Origin: Cherax quadricarinatus
Lineage: Eukaryota; Arthropoda; Malacostraca; Decapoda; Parastacidae
Assembly: GCF_038502225.1 (NCBI RefSeq)
Contig: NC_091300.1
Span: 46,241,788 to 46,305,787 of the forward strand
DNA: 64,000 nucleotides
Reading direction: 5' to 3'
The position numbers were made by a program, and so were the translations under genes. The notes under the pieces are model-generated. The model was not told the DNA's origin. It was given only the letters and a program-made list of their open reading frames with translations, and searched no databases. Shown piece by piece: positions 10,869 to 22,345 of the stretch (positions are counted from its first letter, which is position 1; every line of letters starts with the position of its first letter).

Positions 10869-11941
10869 TTAACCCTTTGAAGGGTCGAAAAATAAAAAAA
10901 AATGATTTTTTCTTATGAAATGACAGAGAATCTTTTCCCGATGGTAATGGCATCAAAAGTATGAGATTTCATGGAAAGCTTACGGAATTGTGCTCTGGCG
11001 AAGTTAGCGGTCTGGACAGTATTTACGTATCGGTGATTTCGCTCACTTTGAGTCCTATTTTTGGCCAATTCCAATCTTCCAGTCGACTAAAATCATAGCT
11101 ATTTCGCTAGAACTCCATTTCTTCTGTTGACTGAGTACAAGAAACCACCCATTTACTGATTTCAACTGCCCAATAAAGTGGTCAGAAATTGGCAATTTTG
11201 CCAATTTCATACAAGGTTTCAAAAGATGCCAATTTCAAAATAAGGACCAGAATAAACAAGACGTGCATTCCTGGCACTAAAATAACATTTTCCCTGTTGA
11301 TCAGTCATGGACCAGAATAAACAAGACGTGCATTCCTGGCACTAAAATAACATTTTCCCTGTTGATCAGTCATGTCTCCAGGTCCCTCTTATATTACTCT
11401 TGCTTTCCATTTGAATTTTTATTCTCACAAAAAATAGAAGATTTACTATTATGCTGCCTACTGCATTATTATAGAAATTATATAAATAATATCATCACAC
11501 TTGTGAAAGAATATTAGACTCGCCAGTTGACGTGTATTGGACGTGTGGCATGATTTGTTTACTCTTGAACATAGGCAAAAATTGAACATTCTGCCACTTT
11601 GAACTCAATTCTAAGGTACTTTTCATCGTGAAACCTTCTAAAATTGTCTATTTTTCTGTAATGTATCTCCCATTCTATCAAATGAGACCACGAAAATGAG
11701 AATACAGCCATACATATCATACGAAAATACACTGCAAAGTTGCTGTTTTAAACCAAAAACGTGGTCGGAGTTTTTTTTTCACGTTATGCAATGTTTGCTG
11801 CAGAATTTTTTTTTATACTGCACACACACTGACCATGCAGACACATTCTTTCATATGTAGGCCTACCAGCTTTTCTCCACCAGATTTCAAGGCGCTATAA
11901 TTTTGGCATATAAGTACGTGACCAACCCTCAAGGGGGTTAA
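10869..11941 (+). mobile_element. Non-autonomous piggyBac-type element, ~1.07 kb
   Basis: Flanked by TTAA at 10869-10872 and 11938-11941, the piggyBac target duplication. Ends read CCCTTTGAAGGGTCG and AACCCTCAAGGGGG, inverted relative to each other. The interior matches the copies at 24383, 35281, 46620 and 57713. It contains a 60-bp local tandem duplication around 11257-11365. No transposase frame. Confidence 0.85.
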
Positions 11942-12184
11942 CTGTGCGCCCGGCTTCCTGAAATATGGTGTGACATTTTTTGGATTGCTCGCCTACCTCA
12001 GGTCGGGCCGCCCACGGTACTTCACCTAAATGTTTCAGACCATTTGCTGGCGATGGTTCTTCGATGTCTGCTCATTCCATCCAAAAATGACCTACGTGAC
12101 ACCCACTTCCTTTATGCACCAGTGGACTAAATTCTTTTTCCTGCAACCAACATCTCCAACTGATTTATCTTTCTGACAGTAGTA

Positions 12185-13648
12185 CAGTGGAACCTCTTCT
12201 TACGAGTGAATCCATGTGCGAGTTTTTCCAGATAGGAGCAGCTGCTCAGTCGATTTTTTTGCTTCCAGTCGCGAGCAAACTTTCCAGATGCGAGCGGGCC
12301 TCAAGGGAGGTTAATTGACACTGGTGAGGGGCCTCTTGCTCTTGATCTAGGGAATTGAATCTCAGTTGTTTGTTGGACTATGTTATTGAAACTTGGGCAA
12401 TGTATGATGAAAAGATGCTTCTTAACGTACACTAAAAATGAAAAATCAGACCATAAATAACGGAGTTCACTTCTCAGCCATTAGCCTCCCCTTAGCTGTA
12501 TATTTTTGTATGGTTTTTATGGTTGTATTCTTGTTTTATTTGGTCTCATGTGATAGAATGGAAGATATACTACAATAATAAATATGATTTTAATTGGTTT
12601 CACGATGAAAAGTACCTTGAAATCGAGATCAAAATAGCAGAAATGTTTGATTCTTTGGCGACGTCAGTGGTAGACATTATGAGGTAGCAGTGGCAGACAA
12701 CATGAAGCAGCAGTGGCAGACAACATGAAGCAGCAGTGGCAGACAACATGAAGTAACAGTGGTAGACATCATGAGGTAGCAGTGGCAGACAACATGAAGC
12801 AGCAGTGGCAGACATCATGAAGTAGCAGTGGCAGACAACATGAAGCAGCAGTGGCAGACATCATGAAGTAGCAGTGGCAGACAACATGAAGCAACAGTGG
12901 CAGACATCATGAAGTAGCAGTGACAGACAACATGAAGCAACAGTGGCAGACATCATGAAGTAGCAGTGGCAGACAACATGAAGCAACAGTGGCAGACATA
13001 ATGAGGTAGCAGTGGCAGACAACATGAAGCAGCAGTGACAGACAACATGAAGCAGGAGCGGCAGACAACATGAAGCAGCAGTGACAGACAACATGAAGCA
13101 GCAGTTGCAGACAACATGAGGCAGCAGTGGCAGATATCATGAGGTAGCAGTGGCAAAGTGTAATATTAAGAGTGTAGCAATTAAGTGTAGCATTAAGAGT
13201 TGAGCAGTTAAGTGAAGCATTAAGAGTGTAGCACTTATAAGTCACTCTATCTGACTTTTTTGGCTTATCCTAGGTTCTCTACACATGTAGTCAGGAGCAG
13301 GTATGGCCGCTGTGGTGGCCCTATAAACCCCAACAACAATGGCTGCTGCCACCACCACTAGCCACATACCTAATGACATGTATTTTATTCATTCTAGTGT
13401 ATATATCATGTTTCTATGTTATTAATATTGTTTACTATGTCATATTACATGAATTGTGATAGATAAATAAGCTGTAGAGTTGATATTAGGGAAATTATTA
13501 AAGTATTTTCTCGTGCCTGGAATTCCACTGGAACGAATTAATTCCATTTCAATTAATTTAGATGAAGAAAATTGACTCGACGAATGAGTAAATCCAGTTG
13601 CGAGCAAGGTCATGGAACGGATTAAACTCGTAAGTAGAGGTTCCACTG
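12185..13648. mobile_element. Tigger/pogo-like non-autonomous element with internal minisatellite
   Basis: TA at 12183-12184 and 13649-13650 flank inverted termini starting CAGTGGAACCTCTTCTTACG; the right end is CGTAAGTAGAGGTTCCACTG. The interior contains a minisatellite and no transposase. Confidence 0.8.
12667..13157. repeat. 23-bp minisatellite, ~21 copies
   Basis: The unit contains AACATGAAGCAGCAGTGGCA plus GAC, with variants (GCAACAGTGG, GTAGCAGTGG, TCATGAAG) interspersed. Because 23 is not a multiple of three, the repeat reads open in several frames (Cys/Leu-rich peptides) without being a gene. Confidence 0.93.
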
Positions 13649-14109
13649 TATTGGTAAAGCTCTTTTACAACATGCTGGCCAAAATATCTTTCATGCTCTT
13701 CGAAGTGGTGAGCACATCGTTAGTCCAGAATGCAGAACAAGCTCATGCTCTTTCCCATCTCACTTCCATTGATAACATTCCAGTCACAGTTCACAAGCAC
13801 CTACCTACTCTCAATTCTTGCAGTGGTACGGTGGTTTTCCTGCGTACCATTGTACAGGGTAATTTTGTTTTGCGGTAATATTTTGGAGCAATTATCCCCT
13901 CAGGACTTTACAGTTCTCAGAGCAGATACATATGTTCTGCCCACTCGCGGGCAGAGGCGCTTTTCCAGTAACATCGCCTACTTAACCTTTGACTGTCATG
14001 AACTCCTGTCCTCCGTTTATATCGTGGGCCATCACCTAGAAGTCCGTAAAGTGGTCCCTACTCCCCAACAGTGTTGAAATTGCTAGTGCTTCGGACACCC
14101 TGCTAAATA

Positions 14110-14435
14110 CAGCCTCTCCTCACTTGGCGACGTACTCGTTTACTGACGACTCGGATTTACAGTGGGCTCTCTGACCAGTATGCATACCTAAATACGTAAT
14201 GTATATTAGAGCAGATTTTTTCCATTCTGTTTATTACTATATACAGTACACTACTGTATAAACATTTAAAAATATTCCACAAATGTTATAAATGATGTAA
14301 AGGTGACATTCAAACAATATCAAGGATGGCTGACATAAATCCACTACCATTATATTATGCTCCTCACTTAGCGATGAATTTGTTTACTGACATGGTCTTA
14401 GGAACAGAATTCCATCATAAAGTGAGGAGAGGCTG
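14110..14435 (+). mobile_element. 326-bp TA-flanked MITE
   Basis: TA at 14108-14109 and 14436-14437; termini CAGCCTCTCCTCACTTGGCG and GTGAGGAGAGGCTG are inverted repeats. A second copy in the opposite orientation is at 28515-28835. It splits the zinc-knuckle region of the I-type LINE. Confidence 0.85.
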
Positions 14436-14535
14436 TACTACAGATCTGCAGTGGAGTGCCTGGTCTGCGGTGCTGCAGATCATGCCGATACATCTTGCAG
14501 TCTCCTACTTGTCTCAATTGCAATGAACCTCATAC

Positions 14536-15429
14536 GTCTTTATCCCACCGATGTCAGGTCTAAATGAATGAGAGATCCGTTGTCTTAAGGAGAGCAAAGG
14601 CCTTGCTTATGCTACGGCTGTGTCTCGGCTCCACCTTCAGGGGAATCTTCCCTGTGTCCCTTATTCTCGAGTAGCTAGGAGACCTCCAACCTTGGCGGTC
14701 CCCCTGCCTACCAGCTCCCCCAGTGTCATGTCTTCCGGGGTCACCCCCCACTTCTTTACCTATTCCTACCTCTGCTTCTTCTTGATCGCTAGTTTCTCAG
14801 TCTACAAGGCCTTGCACGCTTGCATCTTCTTCGTGCCTACCACCTGTGAAGTTGAACCTGAATCATAAGCCCAAGTCTCTTTGCATTCCTCTGGTGCTTA
14901 CAATTCCCCAACAGTTCCCTCTTTCAGCCTCTGTACCTGGTTCTCATCCCCTTTCCAACTCGCACTCGAACTTGGAGGTTCACCCCCCCCCCCCTTGTGT
15001 AGTCCCCTCTTCTCTTGTTCCCACCCCAGATTTCTTGCCCAGTTACTTTCCAGCCTCCTCCTCTGTTCCACCGCAGGACTCTTCTGCCCCCACCGACGCA
15101 CCTCTCCAGGTTCATACTCCCCTCCCTCACTCAGACATCTTTGGTTCCCTCCATAGTCTCCCCGATTTCTACTTGCTCTACCTCACCTGTCTCTGAAGTC
15201 ATGGTATTGGCATCTTCCTTTTCTGCTGAGACACTTGACGCTATCTCTGACTATATTGCGGAGACGAAACCCTTGATGAACACTGGCCACCTTCTCCTAC
15301 CTCTTCTTATTTTTCACGACCCTCGCAGCAGTCTTTTCCTTCGCAGCATTCTGATTCCTCCTTGCTTACATGCTTTCCGTTACCTCTACACATTGAATTC
15401 ACTGACCCTATTAGCCCAATAAATTTTAT
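14536..15429 (+). pseudogene. ORF1 tail and ORF1-ORF2 interval of the I-type LINE
   Basis: Pro/Ser-rich frames broken by stops continue the style of ORF1, with no recognisable domain. It is assigned to the LINE by position and composition only. Confidence 0.4.
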
Positions 15430-16296
15430 CACTTCTTATTGTTGGCATGCCTGTCTTTGTGAATAATGACCTCTTGACAATGGAATATTTGTGGCCTCGG
15501 ATAATCGGGGAGAGCTCCAGTTGTTGCTCTCCCAGTTTTCTCCAGTTTGTGTCGGGTTACAAGAGCCAAAAATTCGTTAAGCTGTTATTCGTCCTGTTTC
15601 GGGCTACATGCTGTTGCATTCTTCTGATTCCTTTCCCGATGAATCATTTAACCGTTTTAACGAGTGCGCTTGTGTGCGTTGGTATACCTTATCAACACAT
15701 CTCTGTTCATTCTCTGCTGCATTATACTGCAGCCCGTACTTATTTGCACAGATGGTATACAGTTTGCTGTCTACATCTCTCCCCTTCCCGTGCATTCTGT
15801 ATCTCGGATGTTGCATTCTTGATCTCTGCCACTGCCTATCTTGTTAGGTGATTTTATCGCTAACCATTATCTTTGGGGAGGGTCACACTGTGACTCGTGG
15901 TGATCAGTTGGTGACTTCTCACTTCTCATCCTCTTCATGTTTTAAATACAGGTGCTCCCACTCATTTTGACTCTTGCACTCAGTCTCTCTCTTGCATTGA
16001 TCTTTCTGTTTGCTCCTTGTTAATAGCACTTGATTACGCTTGGTCTTTTCTCCCGGATTTGCACAACAGTGATCACTTTCCTATTCTTCTTACTTCTACT
16101 ACATATTCCTGACCGCCTTGTAGCCCTCATTGGCAAATTGGACAAGCGAATTGGGGCTTGTACTCTCATCTTACCGTTTTTTGTGAGGACCCTCCTTCCT
16201 CTATTGATGAGCTGGTGCACCAGTTTTCAACCTTAGTTTTGACTGCAGTGCCATTGTTCTATTCCTCAATCCTCAGGCAGGTGTTCTCAGACATGC
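15430..16296 (+). pseudogene. Endonuclease remnant of the I-type LINE
   Basis: At ~15480 the phase reading MEYLWPRI has a shifted partner reading QWNICGLG, the start motif of I/Jockey endonucleases, followed by ELQLLLSQFSPVCVGLQEPK, the typical second block with catalytic Glu. A GDF-like block sits near 15850. At least four frameshifts or stops. Confidence 0.6.
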
Positions 16297-17690
16297 GTGC
16301 CTTGGTCTCCTGTGTGTGCTCATGTGGTACATTTGAAACGCGCTGTGTGGGGCCATTATCGATATAATTGGACCTCAGATTGTTTCTTGGATTTTAAGCT
16401 GGCAAGGGCAGTCACTCGCCACGTCACACATGACACTAAACGCACTTGTTGGCAAGACTATGTGTCTACCATTACCTCGACTTCCCCTGTGTGTACAATT
16501 TGGAAGAAGTTACGAAAGTTGTGTGGCAAGTACGCTCCGGACCCGACTCCAGTTTTGTGGGTTGCTGGTGTTAGTGTTGCAGAACCTCTTGCAGTTGCCA
16601 CGGAAATCAGGAACTATCTTGTTCGTGTCTCCCAAGGACTTCACCTCTGTCCCTCATTTCTCACGCTTAATTCTACCGAGGAGCAATTGCCCTTGGATTT
16701 CTCTTCTAATGGAATGGAGCTGTTTAATGTACCTTTTACTCTCCTAGAGCTAAAGTCCATGCTTTCCGCCTGCCAGTCATCGGCAGCTGGGCCTAATGAT
16801 ATTCATATCAGTAGGCTACAACATCTGCATTCTACAGCCCTTACAGTCCTTTTGCACCTTTTCAATCATATTTGGACACAAGGGGTTCTCCCCCAACAAT
16901 GGAAATCTGCCATTGTCCTACTGTTTTGCGAACCAGGCACTTCGGAACTTGATACCTCTCACTATTGTCCCATTGCTCTGACCAGTGCAGTCTGTAAGGT
17001 GATGGAATGATTGGTGAATAAACATTTGAAATGGTATTTGGAGAGACTCGATAGTCTTTCTCCTCACCAATATGGCTTTTGCAAGGGCTGCTCTGCTTTG
17101 GATCCCTTGCTCCACTTAGATATGTATGTGCGAGATGCCTTTGCTAACAAACACTCCCTCCTAGCAGTCTTTTTTGATCTTGAGAAGGCATGACACCACT
17201 TGGAGGTATAACATTTTAGCCAAGCCCACTCCTTAGGACTCCGTGGTAATATACCAACCTTCCTTGCTGCTTTCTTAAGTGACAGACATTATCATGTCCG
17301 TGTCGGCACCTCACTTTCCTCAGACTTTGTTCAGGCTGAGAGAGTCCCACAAGGTTGACTTCGCTGTATATGCATGCGCTGACTGTCGCCTGGTAGCAGC
17401 CTCCCTTCAGGATGTGATTGACCAAGTTTCCCATTGGGCCACTTCTCATGGATTTAAATTTTCTAGTATGAAAACCCATTTCATTACCTTCACTAGACGT
17501 TCTCTTATCCCAGATATTTTGTTGTATTTACTTGGCTCATGTATTCCAGAATGTGATCCAGTCAGGTTTCTTGGCCTTCTCTTCGATCGCCGGTTGACAT
17601 GGAAACCTTGCATTTCCTCTCTGAAGGCAACTTGCTGTGGTTGGCTGAATCTCCATAAAATTCTTGTGCATCGTTCATGGGGGTAGATTG
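16297..17690 (+). pseudogene. Reverse transcriptase of the I-type LINE
   Basis: Frames show ELKSMLSACQSSAAGPNDIH, VLPQQWKSAIVLLF, SHYCPIALTSAVCKVME, LSPHQYGFCKGCSALDPLLH and LLAVFFDLEKA (catalytic block A), then stops. The second catalytic box appears as YACADC in place of YADD, so it is dead by substitution as well as by frameshift. Later residues PVRFLGLLFDRRLTWKP match the post-catalytic block. Confidence 0.8.
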
Positions 17691-18097
17691 CTGAGCTCTC
17701 CTCCATTTGCATTCCACCTTAGTCTTGTCCAAGCTGGATTATGGTGACCAAGTCTATTCTGTGGCTTCTCCTTCAACTCCAAGCTAGATCCCCTTCATCA
17801 TCAAGGCCTTTGTCTATGCCTTGGTGCCTTTCGTTGATCCCCTGATGAAAACCTCTATGCAGAGGCAAATGTTCCTTCCTTAGCTGATTGTCGTGATACT
17901 CATTATCTTCGTTACTTTGTCCGTGCTCATGACCTTCGTGTTCCTTCTACGTATAGGTTGGTCTCAGATGTTAGTAGAAGCCCATTATTTGTTCAGCACC
18001 CCTGCTTACTCCGACCGTTTTCTGTCTTCACCCAGTTACCTCCCTTATGTTTATTTAGCATCTGCTTTTTCCCTTCCTTGGGAAATTCCGACGGTTC

Positions 18098-18647
18098 ATG
18101 TTTGTTCTCCCCTACTGCCGTGTGCCGAAGCGCTCCTGCCTTCAACTACTACTCACTCTTTTTCTCCATCACTTCCGGTTGCATGCTCATGCTGTCGCTG
18201 TTTATACAGATGGTTCTAAATCTGATGGCATTGGGTTCGTGGAAGTGTTCCCTGACGATATTGTCCAAGGCCATTTGTTAGACTCTGCTAGTATTTTTAC
18301 TGCCGAGTTGTATGCCATCCTCATAATGCTTCTCCGTATTACATATATCTCCTTCGATGTTTGTGATCATTTCAGATTCCCTCAGTGCTTGACAAGCCAT
18401 TAAACAGTTTGATTCCCCTCATCCATTAGTCCTTTGTATTCAACTATGGTTGCTCCACGTGGCTAGCAAAAACAAAGACGTCATTTTCTGTTGGGTCCCT
18501 GGATATGTTGATATGCAGGGCAGTGAACAAGGGGATGCTGCTGCGCAGTCAGCGGTGCATGATCTTCCAGTTCAGAGATTATTTTCCAGTCATCTCAGCC
18601 CGTCTTCCTGGCTGTTGGCAACAACTATGGTCAGGCATGCACCATAA
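18098..18647 (+). pseudogene. RNase H domain of the I-type LINE
   Basis: VAVYTDGSKSDGIGF is the first catalytic RNase H motif and SASIFTAELYAIL the second (Glu). After a frameshift, VIFCWVPGYVDMQGSEQGDA supplies the last block, in which the usual His and Asp positions are visible. The frame is broken at ~18400. RNase H removes the RNA strand during target-primed reverse transcription. Confidence 0.8.
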
Positions 18648-19644
18648 CAAATTGCACTCTATTAAATAGCTTTTAGGTTTGTGGCCATCTTCTTACCACT
18701 GTTGCCATACTCGGGAGAATTCGCTCTCCCGTCTCCGCATTGGCCATACTCACCTTACCCATGGGTATCTTGTGGAAGAACACCCTATTCCTCTGTGATA
18801 TTTTTTGGGTCCCTATTTCGGTTCTCCACTTTCTTGTAGATTGCCCGGTTTACCAGCGAGCTTGCAGGATTTACCTCCAACGCTGCCGCTACCCTACCAC
18901 TCCTACCTTATTTCTCCTTCTTGCAGATGACATACCTTTGACTTACAATCACTTTTTGACTTTGTCAGCATCTGCTTTACTATACGAACTTTGACACTCA
19001 GTCCTTAGAGTCCCTTCCAGCCCTTTTCTCCCCTCACCTCAGATCCCCTCTCCACCTAGCTGTTTATAACCCCAGCACTATTTTCTGCCCTGCAGCACTG
19101 TACGACCCTTGTCGGTTTATCACTCTCTTTGATTATAATAACAATTCTGCTGGTTAACTAGATATGAGGGTCAATGACCCTACTAAAAGATTCCTTGAAG
19201 GTAGTGGCCATTTGTTCTTGGCTCACATGACTTGTGATGATCGTATGTTCTGCCAGGAGTATCCTAATCAGGTCAAGATATTTTGTTAGCACAAGAATTC
19301 CTACAAGTGCATTATACATGTATAGGAGAGATCCTCTTTTGTTCATACAGTGTAACAACTGCCTTCCCTGTTGAAGCACTCATTGCTTGCCAAGAGGACA
19401 TGCATTCCTACCTCATTTTTTGATGATCAGCAGTGCCCTTCAACATTAACTGGGGGTGGGTGTGGTTTGGGGGTTGACAGGCTTGGTGGCGTCGGCAGGC
19501 CTAGCTGAATGAGTTGCAATCAATAATGCTGTCAAACAGATGACCAGCTGGATATCAGGGCTTCCTTTAAGACTTTGCATAGGGCCAACGTTGTTTCACT
19601 CAGAGAGCTTGGATCATGCCAAAGGGTCTAAGTACCCATGAGAT

Positions 19645-20080
19645 GATTATCAAATGGTATACAATACCGACAGGTTGGTAGATAAGACACATAGGCAACA
19701 TTTAGGCAACTTTATTCTAAAACTTTTCGCCTACACAGTAGGCTTCTTTAGTCGAGTACAGAAAGTAAGCTGGAACAGTAAAGATGTGAAGACGATGCAA
19801 TCAGTCCATCACCCTTGAAGTCGTAGATTTGAGGTTGTCAGTACCTCAGCCTGGAGAAGTTCTGTTCCAAAGTCTGGAACTAACTTTGGAACAGAACATC
19901 TCCAGGCTGAGGTACTGACAACCTCAAATCTACAACTTCAAGGGTGATGGACTGATTGCATCGTCTTCACATCTTTACTGTTCCCGCTTACTTTCTGTAC
20001 TTGACTGAAGAAGCCTACTGTGTAGGCGAAACGTTTTGGAATAAAGTTGCCTAAATGTTGCCTATGCGTCTTATCTACCA
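19645..20080. mobile_element. Foldback Penelope-like insertion with 11-bp target duplication
   Basis: ACCCATGAGAT occurs at 19634-19644 and 20081-20091. Between them two ~215-bp arms are inverted copies of each other (19650-19865 and 19880-20080). They share the end sequence with GCCTACTGTGTAGGC, GAAACG and AATAAAGTTGCC that ends Penelope-like retroelements. No protein-coding part is present. Confidence 0.7.
19995..20053 (+). ncRNA. Hammerhead-ribozyme-like motif of a Penelope-like element
   Basis: CTGAAGA at 20005-20011 fits the hammerhead core CUGANGA. A stem GCCTAC/GTAGGC with loop TGT follows, then GAAA at 20028-20031, and a short stem III would close on GTT at 20046-20048. There is one extra A between core and stem II, and stem I pairing is weak. 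Hammerheads are known from Penelope-like element ends; activity of this copy is not shown. The inverted partner at ~19730-19750 has a mutated core (CTAAAGA). Confidence 0.5.
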
Positions 20081-20091
20081 ACCCATGAGAT

Positions 20092-20228
20092 CTTGATGAG
20101 GCTCCAAGCCCCCACAATTTTACTCTAAGCTGCTGTGAGAGTTTTCAGTGTCGTTCCCCGGGCCTAATGACTGTTGTTGCAAGTGTTGACTTGTCCATCC
20201 CACAGGCGCTTTCCTCGATGCTTTTGAA
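20092..20228. other. Flank between foldback insertion and TC array
   Basis: It continues the sequence to the left of 19634 across the insertion. No frame recognised. Confidence 0.35.
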
Positions 20229-20249
20229 AGTCAATCTCTCTCGCTGTCT

Positions 20250-20310
<61 letters not shown>

Positions 20311-20444
20311 ACTGTCTCGCTCGCTCTCTCTCTCTCTCTAGCTGTCTCGCTCGCTCGCTCTCTCTAGCTGTCTCGCTCGCTCTCTCTCTCTAGCTGTCTC
20401 GCTCGCTCTCTCTCTAGCTGTCTCGCTCTCTCTCTCTCTAGCTG

Positions 20445-20485
<41 letters not shown>

Positions 20486-20595
20486 ATCTCTCTCTCTCGA
20501 TATCTCTCTCTCTCGCTATCTCTCTCTCTCGATCTCTCTCTCTCGCTGTCTCTCGCTCTTGCTCTCTATCTCTCTCGCTATCTCTCGATCTCTGT
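20229..20595. repeat. (TC)n compound microsatellite
   Basis: Long CT runs alternate with TAGCTGTCTCGCTCG and GATATCTCTC variants. Confidence 0.96.
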
Positions 20596-21651
20596 CCTTT
20601 GAGCTGCACAAGTTTAGTGCCTCTCATGGCCTGACCTTCCAGTGTTTTACTTAAAAAATGCACGCTGCAACTTCTTCCGGTATTTCCTCATATCTGTGAG
20701 GTTGCAGAACTCCTAGCCTTTTTCTGTTTTCTGAAATGGAGGATTGGCTCTTGCTTCAGGAGAGTGCTAGAGCCTGTGTTTGTTAGGGGTCTGGGAATCA
20801 TTGTTTCTAAAGGTGACTAGCCAGTGAAGCAGGATTTCTGTTTCTTGTGGGTATGGAAGATACAGTAGTTTTCCAACAGTTGTGTATGTTGCTGGAGAGG
20901 AGGGCCAGACACAGAGCAGCCCACCCTCTCATCTTCAGCAAGATTCAGGTATGCAGAGGTTTGCTGCTGACATTTAACCATTACTAGTGAGGGAGTCCTT
21001 CATTTACAGTGCCCAGACCTGTCAGTGGATCATTTCATTGCCCACACCTGAGTTCAGGCTGAGACTACTCTTATCACTATTTGACTTGGATACTGGATTC
21101 TCACTTCCATCAACAGCTACCCTATCCATGATTGGCTTACAATGGTAAAATTTCTGTTGGGTTGTCAGAATCACACTGCAGAGTAAATGATTTTTGAAAT
21201 TTGAACTTGCGTGAGGGTCTGAGGACCTAATCTATTTTGCCTTAGTTGCCAACTGGTGATTAAGCTGTCTGGTTGATTGCTGGAGGACTCTGTCCATGGT
21301 AAACAAGAAATAATAAGTAAAATGGAGGCTAGAGGCAGAACAGCAGAAGTGAAAAGTGATAGTTCTTATGGGATCCTAGATAGGCAAGTGGAAGTTTTGA
21401 AATTGTTGGGTCATCAGCTCTCGATGTGAACATGTGCGCATCCTTCAAAATAATTTGTCTTCGTTATAGTTACATAATGTCTTTAAACATAAGTACCATT
21501 ATAATTTTATGTTAATCCTTATCTGTGTATCCAGGAGGTACAGTCATGGATGGTTACAATGCCATTGATCTATGGCAAGCAGTTTAACTGGTTTTCCTCA
21601 TCTAAATGCATTCTTCGTACTGTTTTTTTTTTCTTCTGATTTACATGCTAG
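20596..21651. other. Unassigned intron sequence
   Basis: Mixed sequence with no frame or repeat I recognise; a pyrimidine tract at 21621-21637 precedes the candidate microexon. Confidence 0.4.
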
Positions 21652-21678
21652 CTCACAATCTGCAAATCTTGGCACCTG
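21652..21678 (+). CDS. Candidate 27-nt host microexon
   Basis: A strong pyrimidine tract ends in TGCTAG at 21646-21651; 27 nt later comes CTG|GTAAGC. The length is a multiple of three and both edges accept the phase left by the exon at 58-271 and required at 49726. It would add SQSANLGT plus junction residues, in keeping with the Ser/Asn/Gly-rich linker. No conservation evidence, so it may be a chance pairing of splice sites or a cassette exon. Confidence 0.3.
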
Positions 21679-22215
21679 GTAAGCATGGCTGAAGACATTT
21701 TGCTTTGGCAATAGGGGACTCGGTAAATTATATTGTTTTAATTTTGCATATTTTTTTATGAGCAGCATTGTATATTAAAAGCACATATATGTGTGTACGA
21801 TATTGTATGTTGAACTAAATCTATTTTTTGCTATGGAAAAATTGTGTGTATTAGTTTCATTTTAATTGCGACTGCTGGTAATTAAGAAAATGTAATTATT
21901 GGATTGATTATCTTGTCTGGAGATTTCTGGAATTAACCACTTTTTTAGCAACACTGAAATTTATTGAATTGTTTACAGATATACAAGTTTTAAAAATGAT
22001 TATATTTATATGCATTAGTTCCTCTTAATGTCTGTTATGGAAAACTTTTCTTTCCTATTACATTGTCTTTCATTCTACATTATTTGAATTCCACTAAGTT
22101 ATTTTATGTGCATTCGTGAACTTCATTGATACATTTAAATTTAAAAAATATTTCCCCATAGTCTTGTATCCAAAATTATTTTTTTTTTAATAAAATTTAT
22201 GTGAATATCTATATA
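21679..22215. other. Unassigned AT-rich intron sequence
   Basis: Nothing recognised. Confidence 0.4.
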
Positions 22216-22345
22216 CAGTACAGTACTGTAAATAACAAAAAGGCACAATACCGTGACTGGAACGATACACAAATAACCCGCACATAAGAGAGAAGCTTAC
22301 GATGACGTTTCGGTCCGACTTGGTTTATTAGACAAACCAGTGTAG
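22216..22345 (-). mobile_element. Decayed tail of a second Penelope-like family
   Basis: On the minus strand it reads AACCAAGTCGGACCGAAACG: a stem (GGTCC-like/GGACC) followed by GAAACG, the arrangement of a Penelope hammerhead end. The core CTGATGA has decayed to CTAATAA. The sequence downstream on that strand (GTGCGGGTTATTTGTGTATC) fits a repeat tail. Confidence 0.45.

Larger units (their letters stand above)
10668..14535 (+). pseudogene. ORF1 (gag-like) of the I-type LINE, split by three insertions
   Basis: The start ATG is at 10668; the frame is Ser/Pro-rich to the piggyBac insertion at 10869. It resumes at 11942 (FWIARLPQ-like residues), is interrupted again at 12185, and resumes at 13651. 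CCHC zinc-knuckle spacing is visible on either side of the small MITE: C..C and H before 14110, then CLVCGAADHADTSC after 14435. Stops and frameshifts are frequent. In I-type elements this protein packages the RNA. Confidence 0.6.
9850..19633 (+). mobile_element. I-clade-like LINE with RNase H, heavily decayed and interrupted
   Basis: A pyrimidine-rich, higher-GC leader (9850-10667) precedes ORF1 with zinc knuckles, then an APE endonuclease, an RT and an RNase H domain in that order. RNase H downstream of RT is a feature of I-group non-LTR elements. The element is split by three DNA transposons (10869-11941, 12185-13648, 14110-14435) and carries many stops. Both outer boundaries are approximate. 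The sequence after 19020 is taken as its 3' UTR without proof. Confidence 0.65.

Noticed and set aside
14846..15422. Pro/Ser-rich frames as separate secreted-protein genes
   Set aside because: They lie between ORF1 and endonuclease of the I-type LINE and are broken by stops.
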